Shown here piece by piece: positions 25,252 to 34,067 of a DNA stretch of 39,999 nucleotides. Every line of letters starts with the position of its first letter. The stretch's first letter is position 1. Below the pieces are notes generated by a model. That model had not been told where the DNA came from and searched no databases. It saw nothing but the letters and a program-made list of their open reading frames with translations. Source of the stretch: Rugosimonospora africana (lineage in GTDB: Bacteria > Actinomycetota > Actinomycetes > Mycobacteriales > Micromonosporaceae); NCBI RefSeq assembly GCF_016862975.1, contig NZ_BONZ01000099.1:1-39999 (forward strand), written 5' to 3'. The translations under genes were made by a program, and so were the position numbers.

Positions 25252-27248
25252 CGCAGTACATCACCTCGCATGTGCGCCCAGAACTCCTCGTCGGAGATGT
25301 CCTCGGCCGGCTTCGCGGGGCCCGGCGCCTCGATCGGTTCGGCGGGTGCGGCGGGAAGCTCGGCCAGCGAGCGGCGGCGGCGCTTCGGCGGCTCGGCCGC
25401 CGGCTCGGGGGCCAGCAGGTCGTCGACCGGGGTGCGGGGGCGGCGCGCCGGCCGCTCCGGCTCCGACCGGGTGTCGAGAAACCCGCCGGTCGGGTAGTCG
25501 CTCTCGGCCCGCCGGCCGCCGGCGTACCCGCGCTGGTTGCCGGCCTCCTCGTAGCCGCGGCTGTCAGAGCCCCAGCCGTCAGCAGAACCTCGGCTGTCGG
25601 AGCCACGACTGTCGGAGTCACGGCCGTCAGCAGAGTCACGGCCGTCAGCAGAGCCCCGAATGTCGGAGCCACGTCCGTCGGAGCCACGCCCGTCGGAACC
25701 CCGGCTGTCGGCGGAGCTCCGGGTGCCGGCGCGGCGCCGGCCGCCCGGTTCATCCCGGTCGGGTCCTGACCCGTCGGGTACGTCCCGGTCCCAGCCTTCC
25801 CGTCCGCGATCCTCCAGCTCCGTGCCGAAGTCGCCCCAACTGTCGCGATCCCAGCTGTCCCGCGCCCGTACCTGCCGGAAGGAACCGGTACCCGAGCGGC
25901 GCCTCTCGCCCTCGCCGTCCTCGTACGCGCTCTCCGGGAACGCCGGCTCCTCCTCGGGCGCCCGGTAGCTCACGTCCGGAGTCATCCGGCTCGCGCCCAC
26001 GTCGTCGAGGTAGGAGAGCCGGGGCACGGGCTGCCCGGTCAGCGGCGCGTCGTCGTCATCCGGAGCCGAATGGCTGCCCCGCGAGGCGCGGGCCCGCTCG
26101 CTCCGGCTGGAGAACACCGGGCCCGCCGCGAACGAGTGGTTGCCCGCCTCGTCGTACCACTCCACTCCGGGCTCGCCGGTGGGCAGCGGCTCGTCCAGCT
26201 CCGAGCGGCGCCCGCCACGGCCCGGGCGTCCCGCGGACACGTCGTGCCGCCCGGACGAGTCGTCGCGGTCGCGCCGTCCGGCCGCAGCCGCGTCGTCGTC
26301 CAGGATCCGCCGGGCGAACGGGTCGTCGCCGTCGCGCTCGCGCCGTCCGGCGGTCGAGTCGCCGTCGAGAACCCGGCGGGCGAACGGGTCGTCGTCGACC
26401 GGGCGCCGGGCGAACGGGTCGTCGTCGGTCGTACGCCGGGTGAACGGGTCGTCGTCCAGGGTGCGGGCGACCGTGCTGAGCGCTGGCTCAAGCCGCGGGT
26501 TGACCGGCTTGCCGATGGCCTTGATGGTGCCGGTGGTCTGCGCCTTGGGAGAGCGCATCCGCCGGCCCCAGGACACCGACAGGCGCACCAGCGAAGCGAG
26601 GACGACCAGCAGCACGCAGACCACGTAGCTGACGGTCACCCAGGTCTTCGCGTGCCGGCCGGCGTTCAGGCCGTGGAACAGCGCGACGATCCAGGACAGG
26701 TACGCCGAGGCGTGCACCGCCCGCCACAGCCCGGGGTGTGCGCTGCCGGCGAACCGGCCGCGGATGATGCCCGTCCAGGTCACCAGGAACATCAGGTAGC
26801 TGGCGATCGTGCCCAGCCCGATGTAGAACACCTTGTGCGACGCCACGAACGGCACCACCACGTCGATGACGCTGGCGTGGCTCTCGACGATCTTCGTGAA
26901 GATGTGGACGCAGAGGAAGATCATGGCGGTCGACGCGGTCGCACGGTGTACCGCCTGGAGTAGCACCCTGTGCCGGACCAGCAACACGATGCGGTCGGTC
27001 GCGGCCAGACCCACCATCACCGCGATGGACAGCGACACCAGAGAGAAGACGCCGGAGTAGAACTCCAGGAAGTGGTACACGGCGGAGATGACCGTCCTGC
27101 CGGCGCCGGTGAAAGTCAACCCCGCGCCCACGAGCACGAGAGCGGCGGCGACGCCGAGTGCGATCACCCACAGCCGGGGCGCGCCGGGGCGGCTGGCCGG
27201 GGTGTTCCTAGCCTGGACAGAAGGCTGGCTGAAGGCTCCTCTAGCCAC
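25248..27248 (-). CDS. NOX/ferric-reductase-like di-heme membrane protein with disordered tail
   Basis: 666 residues. The first 230 hold about six membrane helices. Helix-borne histidines H101-x13-H115 and H179-x12-H192 reproduce the bis-heme spacing of NADPH oxidases and ferric reductases. There is no FAD or NADPH domain. Instead about 435 residues are Asp/Arg/Ser/Gly-rich and probably disordered, with DDDPFARR-type repeats (about 264-316) and SDGRG-type repeats, ending in a more ordered ISDEEFWAHMRGDVLR. The NuoF-like protein overlapping its stop is the obvious electron donor. The GTG start has GAGGAG upstream. The acceptor (oxygen, Fe(III), quinone or other) is unknown. Confidence 0.85.
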   Translation of the reverse strand: MARGAFSQPSVQARNTPASRPGAPRLWVIALGVAAALVLVGAGLTFTGAGRTVISAVYHFLEFYSGVFSLVSLSIAVMVGLAATDRIVLLVRHRVLLQAVHRATASTAMIFLCVHIFTKIVESHASVIDVVVPFVASHKVFYIGLGTIASYLMFLVTWTGIIRGRFAGSAHPGLWRAVHASAYLSWIVALFHGLNAGRHAKTWVTVSYVVCVLLVVLASLVRLSVSWGRRMRSPKAQTTGTIKAIGKPVNPRLEPALSTVARTLDDDPFTRRTTDDDPFARRPVDDDPFARRVLDGDSTAGRRERDGDDPFARRILDDDAAAAGRRDRDDSSGRHDVSAGRPGRGGRRSELDEPLPTGEPGVEWYDEAGNHSFAAGPVFSSRSERARASRGSHSAPDDDDAPLTGQPVPRLSYLDDVGASRMTPDVSYRAPEEEPAFPESAYEDGEGERRRSGTGSFRQVRARDSWDRDSWGDFGTELEDRGREGWDRDVPDGSGPDRDEPGGRRRAGTRSSADSRGSDGRGSDGRGSDIRGSADGRDSADGRDSDSRGSDSRGSADGWGSDSRGYEEAGNQRGYAGGRRAESDYPTGGFLDTRSEPERPARRPRTPVDDLLAPEPAAEPPKRRRRSLAELPAAPAEPIEAPGPAKPAEDISDEEFWAHMRGDVLR
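25560..25715. repeat. 15/18-bp degenerate repeats coding SDGRG-type units
   Basis: About ten in-frame units (SDSRG, SDGRG, SDIRG, SADGRD) lie within the disordered tail of the di-heme protein. All unit lengths are multiples of three, so copy-number change would preserve the frame. Confidence 0.85.
26300..26460. repeat. repeats coding DDDPFARR units
   Basis: Four units (DDDPFTRR, DDDPFARR twice, GDDPFARR) plus a trailing LDDD lie at the start of the cytoplasmic tail of the di-heme membrane protein, mostly 30 bp apart and in frame. Confidence 0.85.
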
Positions 27249-27790
27249 GGCTCCTCGATCTCTCGCGTCGGGGCCGCGGGCTCGCGTGTCGTGTTCCTCG
27301 CGGCCGGCGGCGGGTCCTGTGCTGTTGCCAGGTGCTCAGCTAGTGACAGGTGCTCAGCTAGGCGACCGGCCGTACGACGGCGGTGGGTACGGGCTGTCGC
27401 GGCAACCTCAGAAAAGCAACCAGATCGGTTGGTCCTCCTACGTCTCCGGGGGATTGTGATTCCCGGACGGGACCGTACCATTACGGTTTTCAACAATCCA
27501 TGCTTATCGGGTACGGCTGGCGGTCACCTATCGTAAAGGCCGGTGACTGCCGTGAATGAAGCGGGCTTCCAGAGCGTCCGCGTACCGGAAAATCGCCTGG
27601 TCGTAAGGCCCTTGGCGCGACGATTGCGAACTAGCCGTCCCCGGCGCACCGAACGCGCCGGCGTCCGGTTCCGGCCGGTTTCCTTTGGGCGGTGTTCCGG
27701 CAACCGGGCGTCATGCTCGCAAACGCGGGTGTCGGGCCGCCGGATGATGGTTGACTGACCTCGACGGAGTTCGCCGGAACGGGGGCAGTC
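27249..27790. other. intergenic region between divergent operons
   Basis: About 540 bp without a convincing gene. It carries a 15-bp direct repeat, CAGGTGCTCAGCTAG, at 27329-27343 and 27347-27361. It also has a relatively AT-rich stretch around 27450-27540 that must hold the promoter of the minus-strand redox operon, with a TAnnnT-like -10 but no clear -35. The inverted pair GGTCACC...GGTGACT around 27521-27547 could be an operator. Confidence 0.5.
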
Positions 27791-28810
27791 GTGCGGATCG
27801 GACTCATCTCGACACCGTGGACGCCGCTGCCGCCGCCCGCGTACGGCGGCATCGAGGGCGTCGTCGACCGGCTGGCCCGGGGATTCGTCGCGGCCGGACA
27901 CGAGGTGCTTCTCGCCGCTCCCGGAGACAGCGCGTGCCCGGCACCGATCATCCCGGACTCACCACCGGCGGACGTCGACGGGATGGGACTCAGCGAGGTC
28001 GAGCTCGGGCACGTCGTGCGCGCGTACAACGCCATGCCGGACATGGACCTGGTGCATGACCACACGCTGTGCGGGCCGCTGTACCGCCGCCGCCCGGCCG
28101 GCCTGCCGGTCGTCACCACCAACCACGGCCCGTTCCGCGCTCAGCTGCGCGACATCTATCAGGCCATGGCCGAGGACGTCGCGCTGGTGGCGATCTCCCA
28201 TCATCAGGCGTCCACGGCCACCAATGTGCGCATCGCGCGGGTCATCCATCACGGCATTGACGTCGACTCGGTACCGGTCGGCGACGGCACCGGCGGCTAT
28301 GCGTGTTTCCTCGGGCGGATGAACCCGAGCAAGGGCGTGCGCGAGGCGGCGATGGTCGCCCGGGAGGCCGGGATTCCGCTACGCATCGCCGCCAAGATGC
28401 AGGACAAGGGGGAGCGCGAGTATTTCGAGTGCGCGGTGTCCCCGTTGCTTTCGTCCGACATCGAGTACCTCGGCGAGTTGAACACCGGTGAGAAGTACGA
28501 GTTGCTGGGTGGCGCGTGCGCGCTGCTGAACCCGATGCAGTGGCCGGAACCGTTCGGGCTGGTCATGATCGAGGCGCTGGCGGCCGGTACCCCGGTGGTC
28601 GCCACCCCGGCCGGCTCGGCGACCGAAATCATCGACGACGGCGTCACCGGGTACCTGCGCGAGGACGTTCCCGCACTCGCCGCCGCCCTGGCCGAGGCCG
28701 GCACCCTGGACCGCGCCGCCTGCCGGGAGGTCGCCGTCAGCCGGTTCAGCACCGAACGCATGGTCTCCGACCACCTCGACCTGTACGCCGAACTGATCGG
28801 CCGCCGCTAG
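27791..28810 (+). CDS. GT4 family glycosyltransferase
   Basis: 339 residues, GT-B fold. The N-terminus has the acceptor-side glycine loop (PPPAYGGIEGVVDRLARGF). The C-terminal half has the donor-binding motifs FLGRMNPSKGV and EPFGLVMIEALAAGTPVV, whose E-x7-E is typical of retaining GT4 enzymes using nucleotide sugars. It is soluble with no membrane helix. The GTG start follows a short G-rich stretch (27781-27785). It is a single gene, convergent with the STAND pair; neighbours give no clue to the acceptor (glycan, lipid or small molecule). Confidence 0.9.
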   Translation: MRIGLISTPWTPLPPPAYGGIEGVVDRLARGFVAAGHEVLLAAPGDSACPAPIIPDSPPADVDGMGLSEVELGHVVRAYNAMPDMDLVHDHTLCGPLYRRRPAGLPVVTTNHGPFRAQLRDIYQAMAEDVALVAISHHQASTATNVRIARVIHHGIDVDSVPVGDGTGGYACFLGRMNPSKGVREAAMVAREAGIPLRIAAKMQDKGEREYFECAVSPLLSSDIEYLGELNTGEKYELLGGACALLNPMQWPEPFGLVMIEALAAGTPVVATPAGSATEIIDDGVTGYLREDVPALAAALAEAGTLDRAACREVAVSRFSTERMVSDHLDLYAELIGRR

Positions 28811-28825
28811 CGCGCCGCTGGCGGC
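28800..28825. terminator. weak hairpin over the glycosyltransferase stop codon
   Basis: GCCGCC and GGCGGC form a 6-bp stem around a 14-base loop that contains the TAG stop. It is the only candidate terminator in the 23-bp convergent gap. Confidence 0.25.
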
Positions 28826-28833
28826 GACTCGGC

Positions 28834-31599
28834 CTACTCGTCGTGCCGGTCGTACGGGTCGGTCCAGGTCTCCTGCCCGACGATGCCCAGCAGTCGGTCG
28901 ATCGACCGCTGCGAGCGGCCGTCCCCGATCTCGGTGAAGATGCGCCGCGCCTCCCACAGGTCACGGTCGTGCTCGGATTCCCCGTTGGCCCGGCGCAGCT
29001 CGCCGCGTGCCCACCGGGCCCGGGCGCGCAGCGGCAGGCGGGCCGGGGACTCGGCGAGGTCCGGGTGCGCCAGCTCCCGCTCGACCAGGTGCAGCTGGGC
29101 GTTGGCGGCCCGGAGCAGCCCGGCCGCGGTCAGCGCGCGCACCAGCAGGCACCTCGCCCGGATGTCGCCGGCCACGTTGCCCATCCAGCTGAGCGCGACC
29201 ATCGCCTCCGTCGCGCGGTGGATCGCCTTCGTGGCCAGCCGGTCCACGTACCCGTTGCCGGTGTGCGCGCCGTCCGTGCTCGCGTGGTACCGCCAGTGCT
29301 CCAGGTAGAGCCGGGCGCGCCGGTACAGCACGTTGGCGTGCCGCCGCGCGTCGCCGTCGCAGCACCGCTCCGCGAGGTCGAGGTTGTCCAGCGCCTCCGC
29401 CCAGTCGTGGCGGCGCCGGCGCTCCTCGAAGTGCTGGAGCCAGACCCAGAACCGGTGCTCCTCGCCGAGGTGACGGGTCAGCTCGTCGTGCGGCTCGTCC
29501 AGGTCGATGTCGGAGTTGAGCGCGACGAGCAGCCGGAGCAGCGCCAGCTCGCGGGTACGGCGCTCGGCGCGGAACATCGCCTTCGCGAGCTGGAACTCGG
29601 TCTCCGCCTCCTTCGGCCGGCGCATCTGGAGGTACGCCTCGCCACGCTTGAGGTAGACGGTGCCCCGCCTCAACACCGCCGGATCGCGACCCGGGCCGCT
29701 GCGCGGCGAGATCCGGTCGGTCAGTTCCAGCGCGGTGGTCAGGACGGCGAACGCCTCCCGGTAGTGCTCGACGGCGACCAGGCAGCTGCCTTTGGCGATG
29801 CGCACGTCGATGCCGCCCAGCACGCTGCCGTCCCGCTCGGCGGCCAGCACCGCGAGGTCGAACAGCGCCATCATCTCGCTGGCCGGTACCCCGGCCGGTA
29901 CGAGCGAGTGCAGCCGGCGGGCGATCCGCCAGCACACGCCCCACTCGCCGGCCGAGTACGCCTTGCGGAAGCTGTGCGCCACGTTCGCGTACTCGGCCCG
30001 GATCCAGGTGTCCGGGTGCTGGGCGATCAGCGCGGCCAGCCGTGGCCCGGCGATCGCCTGGTCGGCTCCGGTGTCCCGGGTGGGCGGGGTGAAGTCCGGC
30101 TCCAGGATCGCCAGTACCTCGCAGATGACGCTCTGGTACGCGATGTCCAGCCGGTTGACCGCGGCGGCCCGTTCGTCGTCCGGGTCCTCCTGGTCCGACC
30201 GGGTCCTCGCGAACAGCTTCACCAGCGTGTTCAGCCGGTACCGGACCAGGTCCGTGACCGGGTCGGCGGACACGTAGTCGATGAACTGCGCGCGGTACAG
30301 CCGGTCGGTCAGGTCTTCGGCCTCTTCCAGCGGTACGCGCATCAGCGGGCACAGCACCCACGGGACGAAGGTGTCCGACTCGACCAGCCCGAGCAGCCGC
30401 AGGGCGCGCTGCTCCACCGGGTCGAGTTGCTGGTACTCGGTGGCGAACCCCTCCTCGACGTTGCGCCCGAGCCGGGTCAGCCGCTCCAGCCGGGTGTCCT
30501 CCTCGCGCAGCAGGGTGGCGACGCTGACCAGGTCGGAGCGCTCCTGGGAGACCCGCTCGCCGGCCGACTGGATGGCCAGCGGCAGCCGCCCGCACGACTC
30601 GATGATTTCGACGGTGGACGGCGTGGAGTGTTCCTGGCTGCGCGCCGCCGCCTGGAGGATCTCCAGGGCGTCGTCGGCGTCCGGCACGTCCAGCCGCCGG
30701 GATCCGATGCCGAGATTCGGCCCCAGGTCGCGGCGGCTGGTCACGATCGCCGCGCACAGCGACTCGTTGGGCAGCACGTCCAGCACCTGCCGGTGGTCGC
30801 GTGCGGCGTCCAGGATGAACAGCAGCCGCCGGTCGGCGGTCAGCGTACGGAAGATGCGGACCCGGTCCTCGGCCCGCTCCGGCATCGCGCCGGGCCACTT
30901 CAGCGCGTCCAGGAAGATCTTGAGGATCTCCCCGGAGGACAGCGCGTCGCCCGCGTTGCCCAGGTTGACGTACAGCTGGCCGTCCGGGTACTCCCCGGCC
31001 AGCCTGCGGGCCAATTCCTGGGCGAGGGCGCTCTTGCCCACCCCCGGCTTGCCGTGGATGAGCAGCAGGACCGGCCATCCTCCGGCCTCGGCCCGGGTTC
31101 CCGCCGCCGCCCGTGCCGCACGGTGCTGGCGCAGCAGGCCGTCCAGTTCGGCCTCCCGGCCCCGGAAGCCCTCCTTCGCCGGCAGCGGCTCGGCCACCTC
31201 CGGCCGCATCGGCGTGACCCAGCTGGCGGGTGCCGTGACCGGGTCGGCGGAGTCCATCACGGGCTTCCCGAGGGCGCCCCACCGCCGGATGCCGGCCCGC
31301 GGCGCGGTGACGGTGGGTGCAGGTGCGGTGGGTGTGAGTGTCGTGCCGGTGGGCGCCGTGCCGGGTGCGGTCGCGGTCGACGCGGCGGCATTGCCGGACG
31401 GTACCGAGGCCGGCCGGCGCCGGGTGCCCCGCTCCTCGCGGCGCTCCAGCTCGATCACGATCACCCCGAGGAAGGCGAGTACCACGGCCGAGGCCAGTCG
31501 GGGCCAGGCCGGCCAGTGATCGGGCCAGGTCGTGGTGATGAGCGTGACGACGGAGACGCACATGCCGCCGAACACGATGCGTGCCTGCCGGAGTGCCAC
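28834..31599 (-). CDS. membrane-anchored STAND NTPase with helical-repeat tail (second of pair)
   Basis: 921 residues. Two N-terminal helices (about 8-24 and 36-52) form a membrane hairpin, followed by a Thr/Ala/Pro-rich linker to about 130. The ATPase begins at FRGREAELDGLL; P-loop HGKPGVGKS (182-190), Walker B LLFILDAARD (259-268), sensor AAIVTSRRDL and GRLPLAIQSAG are NB-ARC-like. A winged-helix-like segment and then about 450 residues of TPR-like helices complete it. There is no DNA-binding domain, unlike AfsR. The GTG start lies 2 bases after the stop of the paralogous upstream gene, so the two are probably made together. Likely a ligand-triggered oligomerising signal protein; function unknown. 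Confidence 0.8.
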   Translation of the reverse strand: MALRQARIVFGGMCVSVVTLITTTWPDHWPAWPRLASAVVLAFLGVIVIELERREERGTRRRPASVPSGNAAASTATAPGTAPTGTTLTPTAPAPTVTAPRAGIRRWGALGKPVMDSADPVTAPASWVTPMRPEVAEPLPAKEGFRGREAELDGLLRQHRAARAAAGTRAEAGGWPVLLLIHGKPGVGKSALAQELARRLAGEYPDGQLYVNLGNAGDALSSGEILKIFLDALKWPGAMPERAEDRVRIFRTLTADRRLLFILDAARDHRQVLDVLPNESLCAAIVTSRRDLGPNLGIGSRRLDVPDADDALEILQAAARSQEHSTPSTVEIIESCGRLPLAIQSAGERVSQERSDLVSVATLLREEDTRLERLTRLGRNVEEGFATEYQQLDPVEQRALRLLGLVESDTFVPWVLCPLMRVPLEEAEDLTDRLYRAQFIDYVSADPVTDLVRYRLNTLVKLFARTRSDQEDPDDERAAAVNRLDIAYQSVICEVLAILEPDFTPPTRDTGADQAIAGPRLAALIAQHPDTWIRAEYANVAHSFRKAYSAGEWGVCWRIARRLHSLVPAGVPASEMMALFDLAVLAAERDGSVLGGIDVRIAKGSCLVAVEHYREAFAVLTTALELTDRISPRSGPGRDPAVLRRGTVYLKRGEAYLQMRRPKEAETEFQLAKAMFRAERRTRELALLRLLVALNSDIDLDEPHDELTRHLGEEHRFWVWLQHFEERRRRHDWAEALDNLDLAERCCDGDARRHANVLYRRARLYLEHWRYHASTDGAHTGNGYVDRLATKAIHRATEAMVALSWMGNVAGDIRARCLLVRALTAAGLLRAANAQLHLVERELAHPDLAESPARLPLRARARWARGELRRANGESEHDRDLWEARRIFTEIGDGRSQRSIDRLLGIVGQETWTDPYDRHDE

Positions 31600-31601
31600 G
31601 G

Positions 31602-34067
31602 TCAGCTCCCGTGCCCGTCCGGGGCCGCCAGCCGGGCCAGCCGCTCGTGTACCTCCCCGGCCTTGTCGGCGTCGCCGAGGTCAGCGAAGATGCGGAAGGC
31701 GGTACGCAGCAGCCGCCCCGCCTCCGGCGTCGGGTTGTCCGACTGGCGGGCGAGCCCCAGCAGGTGACACGCCTCCGCCTCGGCCCACCGGTCGCCGCAG
31801 TTGATGAAGTTCTCCAGTGCCTCTTCGAGCATCGTGACCGCCTCGTCAACGCCGTGCTCCAACAGGTACGCGTGCCCGATCACCAGCCGGCAGTGCGCCT
31901 TGCCGTACCGGTGGTTCAGGTCCGAGAAGAGGCGGATGGCCTCGTTCCCGTGCTTGCGTACCTCCTCGAAGTTCACCGCCCTGGTGAGTTCGAGGCCGGC
32001 CGCCCGGTAGGTGAGCCAGGCGAGCCAGAGCTGCTGCCCGTGCCGGCGCGCCGATTCCAGCCCGGCGTCGATCGCCAGCCTGCTCTCCGGGTAGCGGCCC
32101 TCGGCCTCGGACACCACGCTGGCAGCCCAGGACAGTCCGGCGCGGTACCGCTCGCCCAGCTCGGGATGCCGCTCGTACAGCTCGGTGGCGGTTCGCAGGG
32201 TCGCCACGGCGGCCGGTACCGACACGGTGCGCTGAGCCTGCGCCACCGCCAGCTCGCGCAGCGCCTGGAGCTGCTCGGCCGGGTCGCCGGTGGCCTCCTG
32301 GTACGCCCGGTTCAGCTCGTCCTGGGCCAACTCGGTCTGGTGAGCCCGGCGGTACAGCCGGCCGAGGCACCGGTGCGCCCGGGCCGCCGCGGCCGCGCTG
32401 ACCACGGCCGGTGCGAGCGCCGCCCGGGCGAGGTCGTCGGCCGCTTCGAAGTTGCCCAGCTCCGCCCGTACCTCCGCGAACGCGGCCAGCGCCAGCCCCT
32501 CGGCCCGCCGGTCGCCCATCTCCCGGGCCACCGCGACCGCCCGGCGGGCCTCTTCGGTGGCACTTCGCAGCGCCCCGGCCTCCAGCGCCCCGAACACGTC
32601 GTCGCGCAGTGCCCGCGCCGGATCGGTCCGGCGGCGCTGGCGGGCCCGGGTGCCCAGCCGCTCCCGCAGGGCCGCACGCTCCTCGGCGCTGGTCGTCTCG
32701 GCCAGCCGCGTCTCCGCGAGCCGGTACACCGCCTCCGGCACCACGAACTCCGGCACCCCGACCGAGTCGACGCTGGTGCGGTTGACGAAGCCGGCGAACC
32801 CCAGCCGGTCCGCGATCCGGGTGGCGGCGCGCTCGTCGACGCCGAGCACCGCGGCGAGCATCCACGGCGTGAACGTCTGCGCCGGCAGCAGTCCGAGCGC
32901 CCTGACGGCGGCGCGTTCCTGCTCGCTCAGCAGGGCGTAGCTGAGGTCCAGGGCCGCCGCGCCCGCCTGCTCCTCCGGTGACCGTGGCGCGCCCAGCCGG
33001 CGCAACGCGGCGGCGAGCCGGGTGTGCGGCATGGCGGCCAGGCCCGCCGCGGCGGCGCGGACCGACAGCGGGTGCCCCTGGGTGACCCGGACGATCTCGT
33101 CGGCCGCCTCGCGCTGCTCCCGGATCCGCTGCTGCCCGACGATCGCCCCCAGTACGGTCAGCGACTCGCCGCCGTCCAGCGGACCGATCGACATGCTCGG
33201 CGCGGTGGTGGGCAGGCCGGGCAGCGGGGTCGCGGCGGTGACCAGCACGGCACACCGTGGCCCGGCCGGCAACAGCCGCCGGACGACCTCCGCGTCTCTC
33301 GCGTCGTCGAGGATGAACAGCACGGCACGCTCGGCGGTCAGCTCCTCGAACCGCTCCCGCAACTCGTCGTACCCGGACGGCAGGCGTTGCCATCGGGGCT
33401 GGAGCGCGTAGACGAAGTAGGCCAGGGCCGCGGCGGCTGAGTCCGCCGCGGCTGAGTCCGCCGCGGCTGAGTCCGCGGCGGCTGAGTCTGTGGCGGCTGA
33501 GTCCGCGGCGGCTGAGTCTGCGGCGGCCGAGTCCGTGTCGCCCGGCGATTCGGGCTCGGCCGTTTCGGCGGTACCGGCACCGATCCGGGCGAACAATTGC
33601 CCGTCGGGAAACACCTCGGCCGCCAGATGCGCCGCCTTGACCGCGAGTGCGGTCTTTCCCATCCCGTCCTCGCCGTGCAGGACGATCAGCCGGGGACGCG
33701 ATTCTCCGGTGTCTTCTCCGCCGTACGGTTCGCCGCGCAGGTGCCCGAGAATGGCGGCGAGTTCGGCGTCCCGCCCGACGAATAGCGATGAGGTCGGCGG
33801 CAGGTCGTGGGGAACGAAGTACTGCCGGCCGGGCCGGTGCCGTTCGGTCGCCGGGCGGCGCCGTACGACCGCGGCCCGCATCCGCACGACGAGTATGGTC
33901 AGCACGGCCACGACATACGCCGCCACCGCCCACTGCTGCACCCTGCCGTCGGTGAACAGCGCCGGCAGGCCACCGAGGGCGAAGACAATGACGTCGACGG
34001 TTCTGATCGAGATCCACGGGCGGCGTGCGGGCGTGATGGGGGAATGCGGATCGTCGGGCCGGCTCAT
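31602..34067 (-). CDS. membrane-anchored STAND NTPase with helical-repeat tail (first of pair)
   Basis: 821 residues with the same plan as its downstream neighbour: two N-terminal membrane helices (about 22-40 and 46-62), SLFVGRDAELAAIL, P-loop HGEDGMGKT (131-139), Walker B AVLFILDDARD, GHPLSVRAAAAGL, then TPR-like helices to the end. Between Walker A and Walker B it carries seven DSAAA units (about 179-213), a low-complexity insertion inside the ATPase fold. AGGAGG sits 4 bases before the ATG. The pair reads as a duplicated, diverged two-gene operon. Signalling, stress or defence roles are all possible; nothing nearby decides. Confidence 0.8.
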   Translation of the reverse strand: MSRPDDPHSPITPARRPWISIRTVDVIVFALGGLPALFTDGRVQQWAVAAYVVAVLTILVVRMRAAVVRRRPATERHRPGRQYFVPHDLPPTSSLFVGRDAELAAILGHLRGEPYGGEDTGESRPRLIVLHGEDGMGKTALAVKAAHLAAEVFPDGQLFARIGAGTAETAEPESPGDTDSAAADSAAADSAATDSAAADSAAADSAAADSAAAALAYFVYALQPRWQRLPSGYDELRERFEELTAERAVLFILDDARDAEVVRRLLPAGPRCAVLVTAATPLPGLPTTAPSMSIGPLDGGESLTVLGAIVGQQRIREQREAADEIVRVTQGHPLSVRAAAAGLAAMPHTRLAAALRRLGAPRSPEEQAGAAALDLSYALLSEQERAAVRALGLLPAQTFTPWMLAAVLGVDERAATRIADRLGFAGFVNRTSVDSVGVPEFVVPEAVYRLAETRLAETTSAEERAALRERLGTRARQRRRTDPARALRDDVFGALEAGALRSATEEARRAVAVAREMGDRRAEGLALAAFAEVRAELGNFEAADDLARAALAPAVVSAAAAARAHRCLGRLYRRAHQTELAQDELNRAYQEATGDPAEQLQALRELAVAQAQRTVSVPAAVATLRTATELYERHPELGERYRAGLSWAASVVSEAEGRYPESRLAIDAGLESARRHGQQLWLAWLTYRAAGLELTRAVNFEEVRKHGNEAIRLFSDLNHRYGKAHCRLVIGHAYLLEHGVDEAVTMLEEALENFINCGDRWAEAEACHLLGLARQSDNPTPEAGRLLRTAFRIFADLGDADKAGEVHERLARLAAPDGHGS
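33436..33540. repeat. 15-bp tandem repeat, seven copies, coding DSAAA
   Basis: Units start every 15 bp from 33436 (GCTGAGTCCGCCGCG and variants). Third-position and a few other changes separate the copies. They are in frame inside the first STAND gene. Confidence 0.95.

Noticed and set aside
27543-27758. 71-codon plus-strand frame before the glycosyltransferase
   Set aside because: The GTG start has poor spacing from its AAAGG, and the product is Arg-rich low-complexity with no hydrophobic or domain pattern. I treat the region as intergenic.
28516-31767. Open frame of over 1000 codons opposite the glycosyltransferase end and a STAND gene
   Set aside because: Same GC artefact. It crosses the convergent gene boundary and encodes low-complexity Arg/Gly/Pro/Val sequence.
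33436-33540. CRISPR-like periodic array
   Set aside because: The 15-bp units are contiguous, without spacers, in frame and coding; the arrays at 25560-25715 and 39331-39389 are likewise plain tandem repeats.
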